Made by a program: the position numbers and the translations under genes
The notes under the pieces: model-generated
Database searches by the model: none
Told to the model about the DNA's origin: nothing
The model's input: only the letters and a program-made list of their open reading frames with translations
From: Streptomyces sp. R302
GTDB lineage: Bacteria; Actinomycetota; Actinomycetes; Streptomycetales; Streptomycetaceae
Length of the DNA stretch: 64,000 nucleotides
NCBI RefSeq assembly: GCF_012927245.1
Contig: NZ_JABBGE010000009.1
Location: forward strand, 248,001 to 312,000
Direction: 5' to 3'
In this document: positions 58,127 to 64,000 of the stretch, piece after piece
Numbering within the stretch: the first letter of the stretch is position 1
Layout of the letters: the number at the start of each line of letters is the position of its first letter

Positions 58127-58981
58127 TCAGCTCCCGGCGAGGACCGCCGCCGCGGCCCGGTGACGCCGCCGGGCGGCGTACCAGACGAGCCCCGCCGTCG
58201 CCGCCGCCGCGCCCACGGCCGCCGCGGCCATCAGCGCCGGACGCGGCGGCATCCGGAACTCCGGAAGCCGCTGCTTCAGCCGCACCGGGCGGTCGAACGC
58301 CAGCACCGGCCACTCCCGGGCGACCGCCTCGCGGCGCAGCGTCCGGTCGGGGTTGACCGCGTACGGGTTCCCGACCGCCTCCAGCATGGGGAGGTCGGTC
58401 GCCGAGTCGCTGTAGGCGTAGCAGCGGGAGAGGTCGTACCCCTCCGACTTCGCCAGCTCGCGGACCGCCTCGGCCTTCGTCGGGCCGTAGGCGTAGTACT
58501 CCACCTCCCCGGTGAAGCAGCCGTCCTCGCCGACCACCATGCGGGTGGCGACGACCCGGTCCGCCCCGAGCATCTCCCCGATCGGTTCGACCACCTCGGC
58601 GCCGGAGGTGGAGACGATCACGACGTCGCGGCCGGCGGCGTGGTGCTCCTCGATGAGGGAGGCGGCCTCGTCGTAGATGATCGGGTCGATCAGGTCGTGC
58701 AGGGTCTCGGCGACGAGTTCCTTGACCTGGGCCACGTTCCAGCCTTTGCAGAGCGCGGAAAGATATTCGCGCATCCGCTCCATCTGGTCGTGATCGGCCC
58801 CGCCGATCAGGAACACGAACTGGATGTAGGCCGTCCGTAGGGCGGCACGGCGGCTGATCAGTCCGCCCCGGTAGAAGGACTTGCTGAAGGTCAGGGTCGA
58901 GGACTTCGCAATGACCGTCTTGTCCAGGTCGAAGAAGGCGGCTGCGCGCGGCAAGGAGTGGTTTTCCACAACGCTGAGCAT
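58127..58981 (-). CDS. HAD-IB family hydrolase, development-associated
   Basis: A 284-residue HAD phosphatase of the IB subfamily. Motif I is DLDKTV (nucleophile Asp about residue 18), motif II is IVSTSGAEVV, the Lys is in GPTKAEAV and motif IV is YSDSATDLPML. A C-terminal membrane helix (ALMAAAAVGAAAATAGLVWYAA) anchors it. The equivalent S. coelicolor gene, next to ssd, has been called morphological differentiation-associated. The substrate is unknown. Divergent from ssd by 450 bases. Confidence 0.88.
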   Translation of the reverse strand: MLSVVENHSLPRAAAFFDLDKTVIAKSSTLTFSKSFYRGGLISRRAALRTAYIQFVFLIGGADHDQMERMREYLSALCKGWNVAQVKELVAETLHDLIDPIIYDEAASLIEEHHAAGRDVVIVSTSGAEVVEPIGEMLGADRVVATRMVVGEDGCFTGEVEYYAYGPTKAEAVRELAKSEGYDLSRCYAYSDSATDLPMLEAVGNPYAVNPDRTLRREAVAREWPVLAFDRPVRLKQRLPEFRMPPRPALMAAAAVGAAAATAGLVWYAARRRHRAAAAVLAGS

Positions 58982-59431
58982 AGGTGCCCGCCATTCGGCG
59001 TACGCTCGGGCGCGTGGGTTTGCCTGAGAGGGCTCTCGGGTACACCATGGAAGTCACGGATCGTTCGCGACCGTGCTAACCCGGACCGGCTCCTCCCCCC
59101 CCCGAGTCGGCCGGAAAGACGACCCCCGCTCTCCCCCCCGGCGGGGGTCGTCGCATGTCCGGAGCCGTTTTCGCCTGCTGGGCCATGGCTCGCTCCCCTC
59201 TCTTCCGCCGGCGCGCGTCCGGCTGCCCGGGGCGCGACATCCCTCGATTCGTCACCCAGAGTAACCGGCGGGCTGCGTTCCGGACAGTCCTCGGACGGGT
59301 GGTCGAGATATTCACAGGCAGGGGATTGTCCACAGTTTTTCGGTGGGCTCCGCACGATTTCCCGCTCGGCCTCACGGTGATTCCCGTCGCGAAGTTCGCG
59401 GCCCGCAGGAATCACGAGAGGGGTGTGCGCG
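58982..59431. other. Large intergenic region with strong hairpin and tiny ORF
   Basis: 450 bases between two divergent genes. A 12-base stem GACGACCCCCGC (59118-59129) with GCGGGGGTCGTC (59141-59152) is too strong for chance. A short plus-strand frame at 59047-59079 encodes MEVTDRSRPC and stops. TACGCT at 59001-59006 could start a transcript of about 140 bases ending at the hairpin. The region also holds CTGAGAGGG at 59034, but no complete riboswitch pattern. Upstream of ssd, GAGAGGGG serves as its ribosome site. Confidence 0.5.
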
Positions 59432-60577
59432 ATGCACAAGCCGACGGTCTCCCGCACGGGAGCGGAGCACGAGTCCACGGCGCGGGACGCGTCCACGGCG
59501 CGGGACGGGGAAGGGGTGCGCGGGCCCGGCCCGCTGATCGTCACCGAGGACGTCGTCCTCCTCGACGATCTGCTGCGGCTGTGCGCCGCGGCCGGCGTCG
59601 AGCCCGAGGTGCACCACCGGGTGCCCGAGCGGCGGGCGAGCTGGACCGATCCCCCGCTCGTCCTGGTCGGGGCGGACGTCGCGGCCCGCTGCCGGGGCTC
59701 CGTGCGCCGGCCCGGGGTCGTCCTCGTCGGACGGGCCCCGGACGACCCGGAGGTGTGGCGGCTCGCCGTCGAGGTCGGCGCCGACAGCGTGCTCAGGCTG
59801 CCGGGCGCCGAGTCCCGGCTCGTCGAGCGGATCGCCGACGCCGCCGAAGGGGGCGGCCGGGCGGCGCTGACCGTCGGCGTCGTCGGCGGACGCGGCGGTG
59901 CCGGCGCCTCCACCCTCGCCTGCGGACTCGCGCTCGCCGCCGCCCGCGCGGGCCGGCGGACCCTGCTCGTCGACGGCGACCCGCTCGGCGGCGGGCTCGA
60001 CGTGCTCCTCGGCGCCGAGCGGGAGGAGGGCAGGCGCTGGAGCGACTTCACCGCCTCGAAGGGGCGGCTGGCCGGCGGCGCCCTCGCGGAGTCGCTGCCC
60101 GCCGCCCGGGGCGTGCGGGTGCTGAGCTGGGGCCGGGAGCCCACCGGCGCCGTGCCGCCCGACGCGGTCCGGGCCGTGCTCGCCGCGGCCCGCCGCGGCG
60201 GCGGGGTCGTCGTGGTCGACCTGCCGCGCGCCGTGGACGAGGCCGGGGCCGAGGCCCTGGCCCAGCTCGACCTCGGCCTCCTCGTCGTCCCCGGCGAACT
60301 GCGGGCGGTCGCCGCCGCCCACCGGATCGCCGGCACCCTCTCCCTCGGCGTCCGCGACCTGCGGGCCGTGGTCCGCGGGCCGTACGCGGCCGGGCTCGAC
60401 GAGCGCTGGGTCGCCGACGCGCTGCGGCTGCCGCTCGCCGGCGAACTCCCCTACGACCCCGCCATCGTGACCGACCAGGACGAGGGCGCCCCGCCGGGCG
60501 CCGATCCCCGGGGCCCGCTCGGCCGCTTCTGCGCCGCATTCTGGGAGCAGGCGCTGCCCTCCGGCGGTGCGGCATGA
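59432..60577 (+). CDS. ssd: Septum site-determining protein Ssd (CpaE-like)
   Basis: An actinobacterial MinD/CpaE-like ATPase encoded at the head of Tad loci; it targets or regulates the Tad pilus and in mycobacteria affects septation. The 381-residue protein has a receiver-like N-terminal half (about 30-130) and a P-loop half from VGVVGGRGGAGASTLACGLA, where the Walker A ends GAS instead of GKT, so the phosphate-binding lysine is missing. LLVDGDPLGGGLDVLLG follows. ATG 59432 is favoured; GTG 59423 is an alternative. Its stop overlaps the tadA start by four bases. Confidence 0.92.
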   Translation: MHKPTVSRTGAEHESTARDASTARDGEGVRGPGPLIVTEDVVLLDDLLRLCAAAGVEPEVHHRVPERRASWTDPPLVLVGADVAARCRGSVRRPGVVLVGRAPDDPEVWRLAVEVGADSVLRLPGAESRLVERIADAAEGGGRAALTVGVVGGRGGAGASTLACGLALAAARAGRRTLLVDGDPLGGGLDVLLGAEREEGRRWSDFTASKGRLAGGALAESLPAARGVRVLSWGREPTGAVPPDAVRAVLAAARRGGGVVVVDLPRAVDEAGAEALAQLDLGLLVVPGELRAVAAAHRIAGTLSLGVRDLRAVVRGPYAAGLDERWVADALRLPLAGELPYDPAIVTDQDEGAPPGADPRGPLGRFCAAFWEQALPSGGAA

Positions 60578-61782
60578 CCGGCACCGGCGCGGTGGAGACA
60601 GCCCCGCCCGGCGTGCTTCCGGCCGCGCGGGCGGGCGGAGCCGGGCTCCTCGACGCCGTGCGGCAGCGGCTCGCGGCGAGCGGCGCCGAGCCGACCCCGG
60701 CCCGTGTGGCGGCCGCCCTCCGGGCCCAGGGGCGTCTGCTCGGGGACACCGAGGTGCTGGGGGCCGCCGAGGAGCTGCGGTGCGAGCTGACCGGCGCGGG
60801 ACCGCTGGAGGCCCTCCTCGCCGACCCCGACGTCACCGATGTCCTCGTCTCGGCGCCCGACCGGGTGTGGGTCGACCGGGGCGCGGGCCTGGAGCGGGCG
60901 CCCGTCGTCTTCGCGGACGCCACCGCCGTCCGCAGGCTCGCCCAGCGGCTCGCGGCCGTGGCCGGGCGCCGCCTCGACGACGCCCGGCCGTGGGTGGACG
61001 CGCGGCTGCCCGACGGCACCCGCATGCACGCGGTCCTCCCGCCCGTCGCTGTGGGCTCCACCTGCCTCTCGCTGCGGGTGATGCGCCCCCGCGCCTTCAC
61101 CCTGGAGGAGCTCACCGCCGCGGGGACCGTGCCGCCCGGCGGCGACCGGGTCCTGCGCGCGCTGATCGAGGCCCGGGTGTCGTACCTCGTCAGCGGAGGC
61201 ACCGGCACCGGCAAGACCACGCTCCTCGCCGCCCTGCTCGGCCTGGTCGGGGAGCGGGAGCGGATCGTCCTCGCCGAGGACTCGGCCGAGCTGCGCCCGG
61301 ACCACCCCCATGTGGTGCGGCTCGAGGCCCGGCCGCCGAACCAGGAGGGCGCCGGCCTCGTCACCCTCCGGGACCTGGTCCGCCAGGCCCTGCGGATGCG
61401 GCCCGACCGGCTGGTCGTCGGCGAGGTCCGCGGCGGCGAGGCCGTCGACCTCCTGGCGGCCCTCAACACCGGACACGAGGGCGGCTCGGGCACGCTCCAC
61501 GCCAACACGGCCTCCGACGTGCCCGCCCGGCTCGAAGCGCTCGGCACGGCCGCCGGACTCGACCGGGCCGCCCTCCACAGCCAGCTGGGCGCCGGACTCT
61601 CCGCCGTGCTGCACCTGGTGCGGGATCCCGACGGGCGGCGCCGGATCGCCGAGGTCCACGTCCTGGAGCGGGACCGGGACGGTCTCGTGCGGACGGTGCC
61701 CGCGCTCCGCTGGGACCCGTCCGGCTTCGAGCGGGAGCGGGGCTGGCCCCGACTGCGCGCGCTCGTCGGAGGTGCCCCGTGA
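60574..61782 (+). CDS. tadA: TadA/CpaF family secretion ATPase
   Basis: Hexameric ATPase that drives assembly of Flp/Tad pili. The 402-residue protein has the N-terminal part with LLADPDVTDVLVSAPDRVWV, Walker A GGTGTGKTTLLAALLG (about 209-224), the Asp box IVLAEDSAELRP, RQALRMRPDRLVVGEVRGGEA (Walker B) and the His box GSGTLHANTASDV. The product is a complete CpaF-type enzyme. It is translationally coupled to ssd upstream and tadB downstream. Confidence 0.95.
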   Translation: MTGTGAVETAPPGVLPAARAGGAGLLDAVRQRLAASGAEPTPARVAAALRAQGRLLGDTEVLGAAEELRCELTGAGPLEALLADPDVTDVLVSAPDRVWVDRGAGLERAPVVFADATAVRRLAQRLAAVAGRRLDDARPWVDARLPDGTRMHAVLPPVAVGSTCLSLRVMRPRAFTLEELTAAGTVPPGGDRVLRALIEARVSYLVSGGTGTGKTTLLAALLGLVGERERIVLAEDSAELRPDHPHVVRLEARPPNQEGAGLVTLRDLVRQALRMRPDRLVVGEVRGGEAVDLLAALNTGHEGGSGTLHANTASDVPARLEALGTAAGLDRAALHSQLGAGLSAVLHLVRDPDGRRRIAEVHVLERDRDGLVRTVPALRWDPSGFERERGWPRLRALVGGAP

Positions 61783-62651
61783 CGGTCGGGCTGTACGCCG
61801 GGTTCTGTCTCCTGGCCGTCGGCGCCGTGCCCGCCCTCCGGCAGGCCGCCGGGCGCCGCCGCGCGGTCCTCCGGGCACGGACCCTGCTCCCCGGGCAGGG
61901 CGCCGGGTACGGGAGCGGGGGCTTCGGCCGGGTGGCCCTCGGCCGCTGGCGGGCGGCCGTCCGTGGGCGACCGGAGTGGCTGTGTCTGCCCGCCGCCGGG
62001 CTGATCGCGCTGGCGGGCGGGTCACCGCTGCCGCTCGCCGCGGGCGCCCTGGCCGTCCCGCTCGTGCGGCGGCGGCTGCGGGCGGCCGGGGCGCGCAAGG
62101 AGCGCGAGGCGCTGGCCGGGCGGGTGGTGGCGCTCTGCGAGGCCGCCGGCGGCGAACTGCGGGCCGGCCGCCAGCCGGGCCACGCCCTCGCCTACGCGGC
62201 CCGCCGCACCGGGGCCCTCGGCGCGGAGGAGGCGCGGGTCCTCGCCGCGGTCGGCTTCGGCGGCGACGTGCCGGAGGCGCTGCGGAGAGCGGCCCGCCGC
62301 GAGGGCGCCGAAGGGCTCGCGGGCCTGGCCGCCTGCTGGCAGGTGGCCGTCGACAGCGGCGCCGGACTGGCCGCGGGCCTCGACCGGCTGGAGGCCGCCC
62401 TCCGGGAGCAGGACGAGCGGCGCGAGGCGCTGCGGGCCGAACTGTCCGGGGCCTGGGCCACGGTGGCCGTGCTCGCGGCCCTCCCGGCGGCCGGGATCGG
62501 CCTCGGCGCCGTCATGGGAGCGGAGCCGCTGCGGGTGCTGCTCCACACCCCCGCCGGAGGGGCCTGCCTGGTGCTCGGCGGCGCGCTGGAGGCGGCCGGG
62601 CTGTGGTGGGCCGCGCGGATCGTGCGGGGAGGTACCGGCGATGCGGAGTGA
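61779..62651 (+). CDS. tadB: Type II/IV secretion F-domain protein TadB
   Basis: Inner-membrane platform protein of the Tad system. The 290-residue protein has a GspF-like cytoplasmic domain (RVVALCEAAGGELRAGRQPGH, LAACWQVAVDSGAGLAAGLDRL) and hydrophobic segments at both ends (LYAGFCLLAVGAVPAL; LAALPAAGIGLGAVMG; LVLGGALEAAGLWWA). GTG start overlaps the tadA stop by four bases; its end overlaps tadC by 11 bases. Pairing with TadC to form the platform is expected. Confidence 0.9.
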   Translation: MTVGLYAGFCLLAVGAVPALRQAAGRRRAVLRARTLLPGQGAGYGSGGFGRVALGRWRAAVRGRPEWLCLPAAGLIALAGGSPLPLAAGALAVPLVRRRLRAAGARKEREALAGRVVALCEAAGGELRAGRQPGHALAYAARRTGALGAEEARVLAAVGFGGDVPEALRRAARREGAEGLAGLAACWQVAVDSGAGLAAGLDRLEAALREQDERREALRAELSGAWATVAVLAALPAAGIGLGAVMGAEPLRVLLHTPAGGACLVLGGALEAAGLWWAARIVRGGTGDAE

Positions 62652-63456
62652 ACTGCTGGCGAGGTCGGCCCCACTGCTGCTCCTGGGCTGCTGGCTGCTC
62701 GGTCGGGCCTGGCCGCGACTGGCGCGGGTACGCGGCGGGAGGGGCGCCCGGCGACGGCTCGGCGCGTTGCTGACCGACGCGGGCGGCGGGCCCTCCGGGG
62801 CCCGGGCCGAGACGCGGAGGCGGCGGTGGGCGCGGTTGACCGCCGGGCTGCGGGAGGTGCCGGTGCCGGTGCGGGCGGCGGTCGTGGGCGCGGTGCTCGG
62901 CGCGGGGGTGTTTCTCGGGGCGGTCGCGGCGCTGCTCGCGGGCGTCGGCGGAGTGCTCGGCGCCCGGTGGTGGCTGCGGCGGGCCGGTGCCTCCCGGGAG
63001 CCGGCGGTGGACCGGGAGGCGGTGGCGCGGCTCCCGCTGGCCGCCGACCTCCTCGCGGCCTGTGCCTCCGCCGGAGCCGGGCCGGGAGAGGCGGCGGAGG
63101 CCGTCGGCCGGTCCTTGGGCGGGCCGCTCGGGGAGCGGCTGCTGCGGACCGCCGCCGAGCTGCGGCTCGGCGGTGAACCGGCGGAGGTGTGGGGGAGGTT
63201 CGGCGCGATACCGGGCGCCGAGGGGCTCGCCCGCTGCCTGGAACGGGCCGACGCCTCCGGGGCGCCCGCCGCCGAGGCGGTGGCCCGGCACGCGGCCGGA
63301 CTGCGGGCGGCGACCGCCCGCGCGGCCGCCGCCCGGGCCCGCCGGGCCGAGGTGCTGATCAGCGCTCCCGTGGGGCTGTGCTTCCTGCCCGCGTTCCTCG
63401 CGGTGGGGGTCGCCCCGGTGGTGATCGGCCTGGCGAAGGGCCTGCTCGGGCCCTGA
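62641..63456 (+). CDS. tadC: Type II secretion F-domain protein TadC
   Basis: Second platform protein of the Tad system (271 residues). It has a first membrane helix (ALLLLLGCWLLGRAWPRL-like start), a second hydrophobic pair in the middle (AAVVGAVLGAGVFLGAVAALLAGVGGVLGA), the F-domain LLAACASAGAGPGEAAEAVGRSL, and a C-terminal helix (VGLCFLPAFLAVGVAPVVIG). The ATG lies inside the tadB end, showing coupled translation. Confidence 0.9.
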   Translation: MRSELLARSAPLLLLGCWLLGRAWPRLARVRGGRGARRRLGALLTDAGGGPSGARAETRRRRWARLTAGLREVPVPVRAAVVGAVLGAGVFLGAVAALLAGVGGVLGARWWLRRAGASREPAVDREAVARLPLAADLLAACASAGAGPGEAAEAVGRSLGGPLGERLLRTAAELRLGGEPAEVWGRFGAIPGAEGLARCLERADASGAPAAEAVARHAAGLRAATARAAAARARRAEVLISAPVGLCFLPAFLAVGVAPVVIGLAKGLLGP

Positions 63457-63498
63457 ACGACGACACGACATGAACCGAACCGGCGAAGGAGAAGAGAG

Positions 63499-63720
63499 AT
63501 GGGAACGATGTACGTGTGGGTGCGGGCGGCGCTGCGGGGGTTCTGGGCGGCCCGGCGGGCGGCTCTGCGGACCGACAGCGGCATGAGCACGGTCGAGTAC
63601 GCGCTGGGCACGCTCACGGCGGCCGGCCTGGCCGCCGTGTTCTACAAGGTGGTGACCGGAGGGTCCGTCTCGGGAGCCCTGGAATCCCTGGTCACGAAGG
63701 CACTCGATGCGCCGTTCTGA
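63499..63720 (+). CDS. Small Flp-like pilin (DUF4244)
   Basis: A 73-residue prepilin-like protein. A basic leader (RAALRGFWAARRAALR) is followed by DSGMSTVEYALGTLTAAGLA, where G-M-S-T-V-E-Y resembles the cleavage and +5 Glu of Flp pilins, then a hydrophobic helix and a short tail. GAAGGAG lies before ATG 63499; ATG 63508 is possible. It is the probable structural subunit of the Tad pilus. Its last bases overlap the start of the TadE gene. Confidence 0.9.
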   Translation: MGTMYVWVRAALRGFWAARRAALRTDSGMSTVEYALGTLTAAGLAAVFYKVVTGGSVSGALESLVTKALDAPF

Positions 63721-64000
63721 CCCGGGCCGGGGTTGGGGCCGGGGCCGGGACCGGGGTTCGGTGACCGTGGAGGCGGCGGTGGTGCTGCCGGTGCTCGCGC
63801 TCTTCGCCATGGCGCTGTTGTGGGCGCTGGCCGCGTCCGCCGCGCAGATCCGGTGCGTGGACGCGGCCAGGGCCGGGGCGCGGGCGGCGGCCCGCTCGGA
63901 GCCCGCGGAGGCCGTGGTGGCCGCGGCCAGGGCCGCCGCGCCCGAGGGGGCCCGGGTGGCGGTGGCGCGGGAGGGCGAGCTGTGGCGGGTGACCGTGGAG
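63707..64000 (+). CDS. TadE-like minor pilin, cut by window end
   Basis: The first 98 codons of a TadE-family pseudopilin gene. After a short Arg/Gly-rich start comes RGSVTVEAAVVLPVLALFAM, the TadE signature in which a Gly-Ser-Val-Thr-Val-Glu site precedes a membrane helix, then WALAASAAQIRCVDAARAGARAAAR. The 3' end lies beyond the window. The ATG at 63707 overlaps the Flp-like gene stop by 14 bases; translation is probably coupled. Confidence 0.85.
   Translation, partial: MRRSDPGRGWGRGRDRGSVTVEAAVVLPVLALFAMALLWALAASAAQIRCVDAARAGARAAARSEPAEAVVAAARAAAPEGARVAVAREGELWRVTVE

Noticed and set aside
59027..59060. CTGAGA motif suggesting a TPP riboswitch
   Set aside because: The second conserved element (GAACCTGAT...) is absent and the downstream gene is not linked to thiamine.
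1..64000. Search for CRISPR arrays, transposases, integrases and att-type repeats
   Set aside because: No regularly spaced repeat-spacer arrays, IS ends or recombinase motifs were seen; the only tandem repeats are short and contiguous.

Overview
The window looks like a piece of a Streptomyces chromosome. Base composition is very GC-rich (above 70% by eye), third codon positions are mostly G or C, and GTG/TTG starts and ATGA/GTGA overlaps are frequent. It carries actinomycete markers: wblA, crp, an AfsA-family protein, SLATT, PucR, SigE-type sigma factor, MarP and a Tad pilus locus with ssd. From memory, the order from about 12.8 kb to the right end follows the S. coelicolor core block that runs from ybaB/recR/ask through wblA, crp and acs to ssd/tadA. 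No transposase, phage integrase or CRISPR array was seen.

Region 1 (1-7.4 kb) is accessory. It holds the start of a SnoaL-like gene, then a one-direction run: MFS exporter, FAD monooxygenase, KAS III-like acyltransferase, AfsA-family protein, HAD phosphatase and a canonical KAS III. AfsA plus a HAD phosphatase is the core logic of gamma-butyrolactone/furan/butenolide synthesis; together with two KAS III proteins, an oxygenase and an exporter this is a candidate small-molecule or signal pathway. Region 2 (7.5-12.8 kb) has a LysR gene divergent from a three-gene redox operon, a GntR regulator and an unknown protein.

Region 3 (12.8-24.7 kb) has SLATT, ybaB-recR-DUF5063, ask with an internal beta-subunit start, a SigE-type sigma factor with a linked membrane protein, SURF1, a double-domain Lrp regulator, an AfsR-like TPR protein and a YdcF protein. 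The asd gene expected after ask is not there. Region 4 (24.7-35 kb) has a tail-anchored kinase, a glycosyltransferase, NfeD-flotillin, PucR, tRNA-Pro(CGG), a Pr6Pr membrane protein, a phosphoesterase, a YqeY protein and a class A PBP. Region 5 (35-46 kb) has wblA with a long leader, two ArsA-like ATPases, RidA, Nudix, MBL, SPFH, crp, nth, a CoA-type Nudix and marP.

Region 6 (46.6-54.3 kb), mostly on the minus strand, has an epoxide-hydrolase-like protein, a holin-family protein, nhaA, acs and a SulP-carbonic anhydrase fusion. Region 7 (54.5-59.4 kb) has a deacetylase-like lipoprotein, a CooC-like ATPase, a Fic-like protein, a structured RNA with 6S architecture and a HAD-IB protein. Region 8 (59.4-64 kb) is the Tad secretion locus: ssd, tadA, tadB, tadC, a Flp-like pilin and a TadE gene cut by the window end.

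Two sequence-level patterns recur. Many genes have a TANNNT -10 box ending 6-7 bases before the start codon, which suggests leaderless mRNAs. Three unrelated genes end inside a short tandem repeat that contains the stop codon.
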